Positions 45,121 to 57,630 of a stretch of DNA of 64,000 nt are shown here, one piece after another. Origin of the DNA: Mariannaea sp. PMI_226 (taxonomy: Eukaryota > Ascomycota > Sordariomycetes > Hypocreales > Nectriaceae). The position numbers were made by a program, and so were the translations under genes. Under the pieces are notes generated by a model that made no database searches, was not told where the DNA came from, and was given only the letters and a program-made list of their open reading frames with translations. The stretch spans positions 4,402,001 to 4,466,000 of the forward strand of contig JANFOG010000002.1 in NCBI GenBank assembly GCA_024336345.1, in the 5' to 3' direction. The first letter of the stretch is position 1; every line of letters starts with the position of its first letter.

Positions 45121-47957
45121 CGCGGCCACAGCTTCCGATGCTCCGCCGAAGGGCTTGGATTCGAGGGTAGCCAGGTTGACAGCTAGGCGTGCGCCTGTGC
45201 AATTGCGATGGTCTTAGTTTTGAGGAGTAAGACGTTGGCACAGAGAGAGTGTAGGAGGGATTGCGATGGGAGGGGGGTCGAGGTCAGCTAAGGATGTTGT
45301 CGAAGACGAGTTGAGGCAATGGCTGAGCACGAGCAACTGGGCACGGCTCCAAGATAAATCCGACTGGGGGGATATGGAGGACTAGATGGTTATGGATGCC
45401 CGGGTCGAACGGAATGGAAGTCGTCGAAAGAAAGGGCCCAGGATTCGATTGAGAGGCAGAGGAAGGCGATTCCGCACGATGCTTGGTAAGACTGTGAGGA
45501 CTTCTCCGAGGGGGAAAGAATCAAGAGTAAGAAGCAAATCATGAAGTAAGGGACGAGGCGGAAAAGCGAGGTAGCTGTCAGTCAATCATTTGGCAAAAAT
45601 TTACCGGGGGAGGGGGGGTGGGATTGGGGCCTGGCTGGTGCTGGTGCTTGCTCCGTTTACGGCCTCGGAGTCCGGGCAGTTTCCCTCATGAAGATGGGTT
45701 GGATGGGGTGGGGGGGCGGCGGCGGCGGCGGCGGCGACTACGACTGCTACCGCTACCGCTGCTGCTGCTGCTGCTGCTGTTGTTGCTCCTGTGACTGCAA
45801 CTGTGAGGCAGACCATGTGTTGCCCTCTCTGCAACCCACTAATTTGCAGCGCCCTGTTACTAGTTACTGGAGTTGCTAGAGTTGCACGTTCCAGGTATGC
45901 ACCAGGTCTGCGCAAGGCCTGGGTCCAGCGAGGTTCAGGGCTCGTTGACTGTGGACTGTGGATGGTACTTTGGGGTACATGCATCTTCTTGGGCAGTAGG
46001 TAAGTACCTAGGTATACCTAGTTTACAGTCCAGTGCTTCGCTGGTGAAAAAAACACCGATCCATTGAGACCTGAGCCGAGGAGTTTTTTTTTTTTCTCTC
46101 ACGTTTTGCAATTGATTATACATTCTCCGCGGCCCGGTTGATGACGTTCTTCTACAGATGCAAATGAATTATCCATTTAGAAGGCGGCATCAGCTCACCA
46201 TGTCGTCAATATAGACTTTTTTTTTTTTTTTGGTGATCAATCTCAAACACACACGAGTACTAAACCAATGTGACACTATCACCCTCAATTTCCAATTATA
46301 CTCAACCGTCGAGATGGCACTTTATCTCTCCCGTCTTTTTCATCCCCTTGAAAAGAGGGCTCATTCTCACCTCTTCATGTCCACTATCATATTTATTTCG
46401 TGCTCCGTATATGTGTATGTATACATACGTGTGTGTGCGTGAAAAGGTACCAGCCTCCTGGGAGGAGCCCTCCATCACTCCGGACCCATTCCAAGTCTGT
46501 ACTACTCTGTATTATGTATGTGCTCCGTCGTCCATGCTCCGTGCATTGGTTTGAGAATCTCGGCATACGAGCTTCGGCGCGAAAGTCCCAGCCGGAAGAG
46601 GGCGCCCACACAATACTGGGAATCCTTAGTCTACCAACCTACCTTGGTACATAGTAAGTAAATGTATTGATTGGCGAGAAACGATGACTCGCAAGTATAT
46701 CCTACATCTGTTGCGTGAAATCTAGACTGAAAGTGCCCGAAATTTCTTTCTTCGGAAACTTTCGAACGGCTGCAGTGCGACTTGCTTGCCTTTAGTACCC
46801 GCGATTATACAAATCAATACATCATCTCTCCGTGCATCCAGCAAACAAGTAAATGAGGCTCAAGCCTAAGAGGGAATGACCGCCCTCCATTCTGCTTATC
46901 CCTCTCGCGACAGTCAGACCCTGAATATCCCGCCCGTCACTCTCACAATCTCGATTCCTTTTCTCCATCCTCAATCGCACCCCTTCAGATGACCCTTCGG
47001 TAATAATAAAGTTATCAATCAGCTCGGCTGCCCTCGTTCATCTCTGTGGAGTAACGAAATTGTTCCCCCCTCCCCTCCCCCCCCGATTTCCCCGAAAATC
47101 ATAATTTCATTTACTTCTCATCCATCCTCATCAAATGGGGCTACGTCAGTCTATACTCTCACGAGATCTTTGCGTTACCAAAGTGTGACTTTCTTTTTCT
47201 GGTGCTTCGACGATGCTTCTCTTCCTCACAATAACCATCGTGTCAAGGTAGGACTATATCCGAGCAGAAGGCCCACCGGAGTTGCATCTATTCCTAATCT
47301 AATCAATCAAATCAAATGGGCCAAGGATGTACATTTGAACTTATTACATAACGCACTTTATGAAGCGCATGTGGAGCAAACTACCAACGTGGATTCATTG
47401 GTATTCCCTAGCCATATACACATGGGTAGCTATATGTTAACAAATAACACGGATCATCTTTCCTTGAACCAAGGACCTCATTGCATCACCAATCTCATTG
47501 ATTGTGCCGTGTATATCTGCGTAACTGCAAAATGAAATAAACCTTTAGATGTCCAGGTGCCAAGCCAGCACTTGAACATAAGGTATTTTACAAGGTGCTG
47601 GGCAGCCTAGGACAGCCCTACCTAAAAATGCATCCCGATCATCCCATATCTCCAAATTTTCAAGCTAGTACTAAGTATACGGTATCGATGCGATCATTGC
47701 CAACTTTGTTACTGATGTTGCTGCAATCCGACTGCGTCTCGCCGCACATGTGACCTACTAATATACTCATGGCCACATCAATTCCCACGGTTGAGCACAT
47801 CACGTCAATTTGCAAGGACTAAGTAGGGCAGAAGTAAATGTCTTAAGTCAAAACCATGGAAAGAATTGTAAGGGAAGTGTGCATCAAGAATAGAAGTGTA
47901 GATATCGTGTAGGTATTCTTCTGCCATTTAATTACTTCTCTGCCAAGAGTCCATCTA
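45121..47957. other. Intergenic region upstream of mitoferrin, downstream of atg9
   Basis: 2.8 kb without a supported gene. The right-hand side of the mitoferrin start must hold its promoter. Visible are triplet repeats at 45716-45779 (listed separately), a GTAAGTACCTAGGTATACCTAG palindrome group at 45999-46021, T runs at 46084-46096 and 46216-46231, and a C/T-rich stretch near 47065-47085. A 121-residue frame at 47170-47535 has no recognisable domain. Confidence 0.55.
45716..45779. repeat. Triplet repeats (GGC)n and (GCT)n
   Basis: About seven GGC units (45716-45736) are followed after a short CGACTAC-type spacer by seven GCT units (45759-45779). On the minus strand they read as Ala and other homopolymers in a 127-residue frame that I regard as spurious. 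Confidence 0.85.
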
Positions 47958-50803
47958 TTACACCATACCTCCACCTCGGCGTGTGCGCTGCGTTTGCTGC
48001 AGCTGATATATGAGCCCTAACACCCCTGCTTCCGCCTCTTCCGTGTTAGCTGCACTGTTCTCGCGGCTGAGTCCCTTCCCTGGCGATGTCTCCCAGGTAG
48101 ACTCGCCCAGTATGCCTCCACCTTCGTAGACTGATTCCTCCTCCAGTAGCCGGCGATCTCGGTCATCGCCTTCTGGTAGCTCTTCGAGAATCTGGCTTTC
48201 AGCACGATGCCCACCGCGACCGTGTCGCGGCCAGTAAAGACTCCTCCCAGTGTTGTTAGCCGTTGCTGTTGGCTGGTGGTGCTGATCTAAGAGAATAGAG
48301 GCCATTGGAGACGGTGGAGGAATTGACGGTCCAGCTCGTGCGCCTCGGCCAGGCACTGGCACTCGACTCCTTGCTCTTCCCGCATCCGTTCGCCCCATAT
48401 GCGAGCTTTGCATATCTGCCGCTAGCGTAGGTGAGTTGAGGCCTGGGAATGCCGGTGGTGGATGGAAAGGTTGTCGGGTCCCTGGAGGGATGTGTCCAGG
48501 AATACCGGTCTTCGGGTTAGTGACATAATTATCGATGAATCCGTAGTAGGACGCCGCCATTTTCCCATGTTTTGTCGCGTAGTAATCCTCTCGAACGTCC
48601 CGCTGCATTCCCTGTCCCGTGTTTCCAACCCCCTTCTGAAAGTCAAACACGGCAAACGAGCATACATAGCCAAGGCCGTCGACATGGATCGTAAACTCCC
48701 GAAAGAAGTCGACAATTTGATCGCTGCATTTAGGCAATGAGAATAGGAGGAGCATAGGTGTTGTGATAATCCCCATCATCTCCTCCATGAAGATAACTAC
48801 CTTCATCTTATAGAGCTCTGAAAACTCCTGTTTGATCTCGAAGCTGTGCAATCGATCATACCAGTGATCCGGCATGTAATGAGTATACTCAATCACACTG
48901 CGCATAGCATACTCTGGGTTGAACACGAGAGTTTCTTCCGAGACCATGCCACGAGAAATAGCCCAGACCGCACCAAAAACGCCCAGATAGAATAGTACCG
49001 TTCTATCCCTGGTAATCTCAAAGTTCAAGAACAGCTCTGAGTCTAGCACTGAGCCCACTGCCAGAACTGCGGTAATTGCACCTGTCACAAATGCAACGCT
49101 TCGAGCAATGTCTTCGGTCATTCTTTTGGGAAACTGATCGATGTACCGAGTCGCAAACGGGACAGACATATGCAGTCGTTCATAGAAGATATGTGGCAGC
49201 TCGTTGAACTCACGAAATTTCCACTCAGCCAAAGAGGTGTACTTCCGCGCAGCCGCCAACTTCGGGTCTTTCTGGTATTCCTGTCAAGAGAGTCAATGTG
49301 AGCCCGTATGCTGTAAAGGCTAAGAGAGAAAAGGAAACTAACATTGTAATATGTGAAGAAGTAGACAATGACAACGTATGCGAGGACGACTGGTGCGAAG
49401 ATGAGATTAAGGAATCCAGCAAAGATCAATCGTTGTCTCAGCTTCTGGCTGAGTACCCCTCTTCGATCTGCACGAAGGAAGTCTTGCTGAACTTGCCCCA
49501 GCTCGTTGAATGCCATATCGAGAATGCAATAGTGCAAATACCACTCCATAGTCTTGGAAAATAACTGCCTGTCCCTCAGGAAGGGTACCGGAAGTGACAG
49601 GTCTAGGATGTCTTTGTTGATCATTGCAATGAGATAGTTGTCCTTCCGCATCAATCGATTCGCTATATCGTGGGCATCAAGACGCTCCTTTGATTGACTC
49701 CCGATGAACTTGCGAAGACTTGGAGAAATATTAGTAGCAGTCTTGGGGTTTTGGTCCCTTAGCGTCATGATGCGTGCCACAATATCTTGCCATGAAACGG
49801 TCTGCATGTCTTGTTCTGGGATGTCTAAAAGATGGATGTAAAAATCACGAATATAAACAAGGCGCCGGATTTCAACGAAATACTGCACAGACTTCCAGAT
49901 AAAGAAGAAAGAGTATAGCCAAATACCGAAACTCCAGATTCCAGACATCTTGCTGGCACACTGCGATACGACGACTTCATTTAGCGATCTGCTGTGAGGG
50001 ATCTTTGAGTAGTCAACGCATTGACAGAGAAATGTTAGCAAGACGGCGACGAATAGAGTTTCTCTATCGAGACGTTAGCAAACCGATGTATCTTCATGTG
50101 CTTGAGTCAGCAAAACTCACAGCAGCCACAAGGCATTGGCGCATAGGATACACCATAATCCACCTCCTTCATAGTAATCATAAACATCCCGCATAAAGCT
50201 ATCTAAATTAGAAGTGTTGACCCATCTCCAAAGCGCTCTTTCTCTTGGACTTCCTAACGCTACCCCTCTCATCAAACCTCGAGTCTGAGATCTGAGAGGG
50301 GCACCAGATGGGCCGTCTCGGTGAAGGCGCTGTTGAGATGTTACAGTTTCCCATTGTGCTTGAGTGTTTGCCGACGAAGGACCAGCAGTCGCGGTAGGAC
50401 GAGTATTTGGCTGCCGTCGTGTGCGCTTCCCAGACGTCGGCGAGTGGTTCCCAACCTCATTTGGCTCTACCAACAGAGAAGCGGGTACATCGTTATCCAT
50501 TACGTCGTCATCGCTGGCCTGCCATTTCGGTGCCGCCCTTCCAGAAATCCGTTCGTGGGTTCCAGGCTGGCGAGATACCCGTGAACGATCCCTTGTATCA
50601 AATGCCGTGCTATCAACCGTCATTCGGCTATCACCGCCAGCGAGAGCCTCAGCATCATATTCGTTGAAATTTTGGCCTAGGTTCTCCTCATCCACTCCAA
50701 GCTGGACATCATATATGTCGTCATCTTCGGATCGCAACTGCTCGTAGAAAGATCGCACAGGTCTCGATGGTGGAGAAAATTGGGCAAAATGGTTAGGTGT
50801 CAT
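47958..50803 (-). CDS. ATG9, autophagy membrane protein (lipid scramblase)
   Basis: The multispanning vesicle protein that seeds and expands the autophagosome membrane. Three exons on the minus strand: 50803-50121, 50063-49343 and 49280-47958, with 57-nt and 62-nt introns; 908 residues. The N-terminal 210 residues are polar and disordered, as in other fungal ATG9. The core begins at RALWRWVNTSNLDSFMRDVY; the first membrane span is split by the first intron (CANALWLL joined to ETLFVAVLLTFLCQCVDYSK). Other core hallmarks are FFFIWKSVQYFVEIRRL, MRKDNYLIAMINKDILDLSL, LTFLCQCVDYSKIPHS and EWKFREFNELPHIFYERLH. The C-terminal about 200 residues are Pro/Gly/Arg-rich. The first ATG is used. The gene diverges from cog6 across 850 bp. 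Confidence 0.97.
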
Positions 50804-51653
50804 GATGAGCCTAAAGGCGAGGGTCGATCTATGCGTTACTGAGCATACCTCGCTGGGCTAAGATGGGGATACAATGTGGACGAGTATTTGAGTCTCATGC
50901 AAAGGGCAGCCGGAGTAGAAAGTCAAAAAAAAAACGTGATTTCAGTCGTATCTGGTTGCTAAATCGTACTGATCTGAAGAGGAAGGCAGAGCCAGACTGG
51001 TCACGAAGGAATGATTTTACCCTGGTAGATGATGAGCGATGTCTTTCACAGCTGGGTCTGTAGGTTATGGGTCACAGGCAGCTGACCACAGAGGGATGAC
51101 AAGCATGACCCATTTATCATACCGCATGCGTAAGACTTGACACGTGCAGCATAACTCAGGCACAATGCTGTAACTAGGGAAGTATAAACACAACTGACTG
51201 GGGAGGTCGAAGATTTGATGCTCTTCAAGTTCGGAATGATGGCATGGCGCCAGGCAGCATGCAGTTTGGAGATGATCTAGGCAATCACAGGCGACAAGTG
51301 AGGTATGACGTGCCAAGGCGGTGTGGCGGTATTGCCGGACTTTAACGGGCTGATAAGCCACCACCACTCGCCCGACACACCGCCTTCCGTTTTCAAGCTC
51401 ACGCTTTCGACACCGTTGCAATGCTTCTTGAGATCCACTGCAGGTTGGCGCAACAAGCTAAGCTACAGCCCTTCAAGCAATTTGCTCAACTCGACTACGA
51501 CAACTATCGTTTGCGGGGCTTCAGAATAGGTGATTCAGTTGGTTAAAGTTTACTCACTTAACATTGACTGGAAAAGTGTCCCGAAATGAGTGAGCATTTG
51601 CTCGGGTCTACCGATATCATTTAACCTTAGGCTGGATTGAATTCCAGGCAAAA
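50804..51653. promoter_or_regulatory. Divergent upstream region between atg9 and cog6
   Basis: 850 bp between divergent start codons, holding both promoters. I see no gene; the longest minus-strand frame (118 residues) has no domain. Confidence 0.6.
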
Positions 51654-53778
51654 ATGGCTGCAGATCAGCCTCGGTCAAGGAGCCTGCCCTCCAGAGATAA
51701 TTCGAATTCACAAAACTTAACGCCAGACAGCTCTGCGGCATTGTCCTCGGCCCAAAAAGGGTTGAGCCCTCTCGCCTCAAAAGTCACCAGTGTTCTCTCA
51801 ACGACTCATTCAGACACAGAGTTCAGAGATGCTCTCTCTCTTTTAGACCAGAGAGGGATACAAAATGATGCCGAGACGCGCCGTCGACTTCGGCTGGATC
51901 TTCAAAAAGAAGTCATTGACATCAACGCCGAAGTTATCTCAGACTTCGGCCGCGTTGCTGAGGTGGGTTTCCCCTTCCCCATATGATAACATATACTAAC
52001 ACAAGCTTCAGCAACTCCGGAGAATCAAAACCACACTTGACAAACTGAACACTGGGTACGATGACATGAAGAACCAAATTATCGCCGCTCACAAACAGAC
52101 GTCTGCAGCTCTCTCAGAAGCATCATCCGTTCTGGACCAACGAAGACACATTGAAGTCAAACAAGAGCTGCTTGGTTCCTTCAAAAAGAATTTCATCATG
52201 TCCGAAAGTGAGGTTGCTGCGCTCACAATGACAGCTGAACCAGTTGACGATCGCTTCTTCGAGGCTTTGAGCAAAGCCAAAAAAATTAGCAAGGACTGCG
52301 AAATTATCCTCGGGTTTGAGAAGCAAACGTTGGGCCTAGAGCTTATGGAACAAACCTCAAACAACATCAACCTCGGCTTCCAGAAACTCTACAAGTGGGT
52401 ACAGCGTGAGTTCAAGACTTTGAACCTTGAAAACCCTCAAATGAACTCATCAATTCGCCGTGCTTTGAGGGTTCTCGCTGAGAGGCCATCCCTTTTCCAA
52501 AATTGTCTCGACTTCTTTTCAGAGGCACGAGAAAGGATTCTCTCAGACTCCTTCTACGTTGCCTTGACGGGGACCTCTCCGTCTGGAGTGGAAGACCAGT
52601 CCATTAAACCTATCGACATGGCGGCTCATGATCCTCTGCGCTATGTCGGAGACATGCTCGCTTGGATTCACTCAGCCACGGTTAGCGAGCGGGAGGCGTT
52701 AGAGATCCTCTTCGTGGCCGAGGGTGAGGAGCTAGCTAGGGGACTGAAGTCTGGCCGAGACGCAGAAATCTGGCGCCTGGTTGCCGATGATGATGAAACC
52801 GAAGCAGACTTCAATGCTATCAAGGCACTTCATGAGCTTGTGGACAGGGATATTTCGGGTGCAGCCCGTCTTCTACGCCAGCGAGTTGAGCAAGTAATTC
52901 AGGCTAACGAGGAAATCATTCCAGCCTACAAGTTGGTAAATTTAGTCAACTTCTACCGCATTACATTCCAAAAAACGCTTGGCCCAGACTTTAGTTTCGT
53001 CGAGTTAATTGAAGGACTTGAGAAGGAAGCACTTCGCCAGTTCCGAGCATTGGTACGGGACCACATTGCGGCCATCCAAGGCGACTTCCAGCATCCTCCT
53101 TCAGATTTAGGCCCTCCGGTTTTCCTGCAAGATTGTCTCAAGCAGCTGAGTGCGATTAGTAAGACGTACGAATCATCCTTGTCTGCTTCGCAGGATCGAG
53201 AAACTGAGTTCGAAAATGTTCTGACGGAAGCGTTCGAACCGTTTATCGCGGGCTGTGAGAACATGGCAAAATCTATGCAGAGTCCGGATAGTGCTGTCTT
53301 TTTAATCAACTGTGTCTTGTCAGCAGCCGCTTCTCTGGAATTATTCAGCTTCACAGAAAACAGGAGCAAACAACTCCGCGAGAAGTCATCCAGGGAAGCA
53401 AAGAAGCTCGTGCAAAGCCAATATGATTTCTTCAGAAGTCAATCAGGACTCGACGGTGTGTTCAAGGCATTGCAAGCTGATGGAACAAAAGGGGAATCGT
53501 CTTTAAATAAGGACTTGCTCATCCAAGCGAGCCAGATCTTGGATGACTTTTTGCCGTCAGCCCTCATGGACGCCATGGGAAACCTTAAACATCTGCAGGA
53601 CTCAACCCTTGCCCGGGAGATCACAGAGGAAGCAGCAGAGAGTTTCTGCGATGACTTTGAACAGCTAGAGGAAGCCATTGTAGATGGTCAGGAAGAATTG
53701 ACAGACTCAGATGACGAGGAGGGTCCCCGAGCTATTTTCCCTCGGACAACGGCTGAGATTCGCGTGCTGCTTTCGTAG
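51654..53778 (+). CDS. COG6, conserved oligomeric Golgi complex subunit 6
   Basis: A subunit of lobe B of the COG tether, which docks retrograde vesicles at the Golgi. Two exons, 51654-51962 and 52012-53778, with a 49-nt intron (GTGGGT...TCAG, CTAAC branch); 691 residues. The N-terminus is disordered; the family core starts with [20 protein letters not shown] joined to [60 protein letters not shown] and [20 protein letters not shown] are strongly conserved COG6 segments. The protein is mostly helical and ends in an acidic stretch and IRVLLS. The first ATG has A at -3. Confidence 0.96.
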
Positions 53779-54713
53779 CAGCCGTCGTCTCGTGTGGCCT
53801 TGGAGATCATAGACGCAATATAATTAGATACACGGCCTCAACGTAATTACTACTTAATCGGTTCATTACCCCATAGATTGTGGCCGAGATAGAGATGAGA
53901 ATATTTATAACTCTTGGGGACAAAATTTGAGCGTGTGCTTCAATTGTAGATCTTGCCAAAAAGGACGGGTTTCTAAATTATTAGGCACGCTCAAGTGTCC
54001 TGTTCCATGTTTGGTGTTGATTCGTATCCCACAGATGGACGGGTGCATGCTGATAGCTGCCGTAAAGAAAAATTCGAACACTTACACTACATATTCTACA
54101 CAGCAAATACTTCTAAAGTGCCAGTTATATTATCCCATCATGTTCTCCCAATGTCCGCAATGGGCAAGTCCCTGCCCATGCCACTACATAGGAATGCCCA
54201 AATCGCCCTTGTTGAACTACCCCGCTATCATTGGATTGCGCCCCAAGGTTAGCGGGCCACGGTTCTGTGTGGTCAGTGGGCAGTGCTCGCTCAGACTACG
54301 TCACCGCCTGCAGCCGCTGGAGCCAACCTGCCCGTGCCAATCCTACCATCCACCAACTGCCTTCTAGCCTGCTCGCGCATTTCCATAGGTAGTTCGCAGC
54401 CATGTGTCTGCGACCAATCCTCAACCCCTTCAATTATCAGCTGACGAGAACTCACGGATTGTCTTCCAAGAGTGCCCGTAAACTGTAGCAAAATTACCTC
54501 TCACACCAGCCTATAGTCCCCCCATCTCCTCGATTCGACTTCCTCCTCTTTCTCGAGGATCCCCCGCACCCGGCATCGTTTTGCGAACTGGAGAAGGCGG
54601 TTCACGACGGCCCACAGCCTGGAAATTTGCTTCCCCCCCCCCCCCCCCTTCTTTCTTCTTCCCCGATCAACTAAGGCGAAGTTGAGGGTTACTATGTCCT
54701 TAAGGCCGAAGCC
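53779..54713. other. Intergenic region upstream of the Sap1-like ATPase gene
   Basis: 935 bp with the cog6 3' end at the left and the ATPase leader at the right. No supported gene. It includes C16 at 54633-54648 inside a pyrimidine tract. The main ATPase frame stays open upstream of its ATG to the TAA at 54672-54674, so an extra 5' exon ending nearby is possible. Confidence 0.5.
54633..54648. repeat. C16 homopolymer
   Basis: Sixteen consecutive C residues lie within a C/T-rich stretch about 65 bp before the Sap1-like start codon. Confidence 0.9.
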
Positions 54714-54717
54714 ATGA
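54694..54717 (+). promoter_or_regulatory. Seven-codon upstream ORF whose stop overlaps the main start codon
   Basis: ATG at 54694 opens a frame reading MSLRPKP and stop. Its TGA (54715-54717) overlaps the main ATG (54714-54716) as ATGA and touches the second ATG (54717). If the mRNA includes it, ribosomes would terminate exactly on the main start. Confidence 0.45.
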
Positions 54718-57277
54718 TGCGCAACAAAGCCCTAGCTGTGCTGCAAAAGACATACGATGATAGCTACCTGAGCTGCTCAACCGCGGTCTACTATGAGGGT
54801 CAGGTGTGTAGAATCTCTTAAATCTCTTACATCACTGCTCAGCCTGAAACCAAGCAGTTCGCTCTTTGCTAATTTTACATCCTTCCAGGGAAACGAAATC
54901 GAGGCCATGCGCCACTGGAGAGCCGCGCTCGAGCACATCTACGATTATCAAGCGAATCGAGCCGTCCCAGGACACATACCTTTAACAAGTACTGAAAAGG
55001 CCTTGCAAGATGCTGTGAAACAACTCGAACTGCAGTGTAAAGAACGAATTGACCTTCTTGAGGCTCTACGGATATCACGGCAGGATGAAGCGAGCTCATC
55101 GTCGTCATCAAATGGAAAATTAACGAAGCGGTCCAGCCTTGCTGAAACCGACAATAGGGACAAAAGCGCCGGATCTATAGGCCAAGGAACGATTCCTGCG
55201 GTCACATATTCTGAATTATCCCGTCCGATCCTGCCCCAACGCCCTAGTGCTCCGAGACGAGGGTCGTCCGAACAAGCTGTCGTCAGCGGCGGTAGCCCAT
55301 ATCTCGAACCATTTGCATCCACAAGTTCATTACCAAGGTCATCGTCTCCCAGCGCAGCGCCCTCTTTACCACCACGACCAGGAAAATCATTACGATCCAG
55401 CAGTCCGGAAAAGCATACTATGAGGACTACCCTTCGATCGGGAAACCGTGGCGAGAAATCTTCCAGATCCTCTAGGAAATCTCCCAGGCCCATTGGTGAA
55501 GGACCAAGCAAAGCAGCCACCCTAGCCTGGAGTGCGATAGGATCCCGGGACAAATTCGCTAGAAGCATTTCTTCTGAGAATGGACCAAACACGCCGAGCC
55601 CAGTTTCGCGGAATTCACTTGACCAGGTCCGTAAGCCTGGGTCTGCTCCTCTACAGTGGGACAGCCACTCGAGAAGACTGGTGGCTCCTCGAGAGGGAGA
55701 TTCAAGTACAGAGACTCGACATTCAGACGAGTATTCTTACGCCAGGCCATCCCTCCTTTCAGTGAGTGCTGCGTCTAGTGCCCTTCACTCCACATCGATT
55801 CAGGATCTGCCACCACCAGAGCAAGGGTCAACTCGCTTGGAGCGGCCATCTGGGAGACGGTCTAGCTCCTCGTTAGTTACACCACGTAAAGTGTTGAGGC
55901 AACAGGAGGGGTTGAACGACCTGGGAACTACTGACGGTTGTGGTGAACCCATCGAGAAGAAAACAGTCTCGGAGTCAGCAGCAGGAAGAAGTCCAGCCGC
56001 CAGGCGAGCCGTTGCGTCATCTAGGCAGCCCAGGTCAGACCCAGACAGAACAAGTCGATCTCGTCGGCGCGAGCAGCAGCCGCGGCCTGCCTCCTCTTCC
56101 AGTGTGTCAGAAGATGATACCGGTCACACATTGAACAAATCCCCTCGTCGAGTTAAAGCCAAGGAGGCCATCGAAGCAGATGAAGAAACCGACGATCCAG
56201 ACGCCACCCGAATTGAGGAAAGCCCTGACGAGATGACGGCATGGAAGAAAAAGAAGACCTCGATTCTGAGGAACCTCCCCTCCGGCGTAGATGAAGCTGC
56301 TGCAAAGCAGATTCTCAACGATATTGTCGTTCAAGGAGATGAGGTTCATTGGAGCGATGTTGCAGGACTGGAAGTTGCCAAGAATGCGCTCAGGGAGACG
56401 GTAGTGTACCCGTTTCTCCGTCCCGATTTATTTATGGGTCTACGAGAGCCTGCCAGAGGTATGTTGCTCTTCGGGCCTCCTGGTACAGGGAAGACGATGC
56501 TGGCGAGAGCTGTGGCGACAGAATCAAAGTCAACATTCTTCTCCATATCCGCAAGTAGCTTGACTAGTAAGTATCTTGGAGAGTCGGAAAAACTGGTAAG
56601 AGCTCTGTTTGGGTTGGCTCGGATGCTTGCCCCTAGCATCATATTTGTCGATGAAATCGACTCTCTTTTATCGCAGCGATCTGGCTCGGGCGAACACGAG
56701 GCCACTAGGAGAATCAAGACCGAATTTCTAATACAATGGAGTGATCTCCAACGTGCAGCAGCTGGAAAGGAGGTCAGCGACAAGGATAAGGAGCGAGGCG
56801 ACGCAAATAGAGTGCTTGTGCTAGCTGCCACAAACTTGCCCTGGGCAATTGATGAAGCGGCGCGTCGACGGTTTGTCAGGCGACAGTACATTCCCCTTCC
56901 AGAACCCTCGACCAGAGAGATTCAATTTAGAACACTCTTGGGACAACAAAAACACGACTTATCCGACGGTGATATTTATAAGCTGGTAGAGCTAACAGAT
57001 GGTAAGTCCTGCTCAGCAGAAGACGGAAGTTCTGCTTCTGACGATCTCAATGATAGGATTTTCTGGTTCAGATATCACAGCCCTCGCCAAAGATGCGGCT
57101 ATGGGGCCTCTGCGATCTCTAGGTGATGCACTGCTACACATGACGATGGACCAAATTCGTCCAATTAGACTGGTCGACTTTCAGGCAAGTCTCAATACCA
57201 TACGGCCAAGTGTAAGCAAGGTGGGTTTAAAGGAATACGAGGATTGGGCGAAGGAGTTTGGTGAAAGGGGTGGTTAG
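54714..57277 (+). CDS. Sap1-like AAA ATPase of the spastin/katanin/Vps4 (meiotic) clade
   Basis: Three exons: 54714-54803, 54889-57001 and 57057-57277, 807 residues. The N-terminal helices ([20 protein letters not shown]) look like a MIT-type microtubule-interacting and transport bundle. Residues about 95-480 are a Ser/Arg/Pro-rich disordered linker. The ATPase core starts at [20 protein letters not shown]; Walker A GPPGTGKT is at about 559, Walker B IIFVDEID at about 613, and the arginine-finger segment [17 protein letters not shown] at about 685. The last intron is 55 nt and has no in-frame stop, so an unspliced reading simply runs on; splicing gives [20 protein letters not shown] and the Vps4-like C-terminal helix [13 protein letters not shown]. 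Yeast Sap1 has no settled role. The N-terminus is the least certain part. Confidence 0.88.
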
Positions 57278-57630
57278 AATATGAGGTCACACAAATTATC
57301 GAAACTATATATACAAAGCGTATCTTAGCTTGGCAAACACAGAAAACACACATCATAAAGACAGGAATTTGGTTCGCAAGCAGGTCATCCGCCTCAATAC
57401 AACCCCCCCACCACTTTGGCGCTTTAATCTTGGTTACTTTATGTTACATTTAGTTTGGAACGCGGTTGGTAAATAACCCCGCGCCTCGTCGAAGTTGAAC
57501 AATATCATACAATTCCGTGTTTATACCCTCGATTTCAATTCTTGCATCTCCAGTTACCGATGAGAAATCCGTCTCGACTATAGCCAAGTCATCAATGAGA
57601 CCGCATGAGTTTGTGTAAAAGGGTCTCGTC
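57278..57630. other. Convergent 3' region between the Sap1-like and uS17m genes
   Basis: 353 bp between two converging stop codons. Nothing beyond ordinary 3' UTR sequence is visible. Confidence 0.6.

Noticed and set aside
45601..45984. A 127-residue minus-strand frame with poly-Ala and poly-Val
   Set aside because: It is created by GGC and GCT triplet repeats upstream of mitoferrin, with no domain and no conserved sequence.
47170..47535. A 121-residue + strand frame
   Set aside because: It is the most ordinary-looking frame in that intergenic stretch, but it has no ATG-led family resemblance, no domain and no splice context that I can support.
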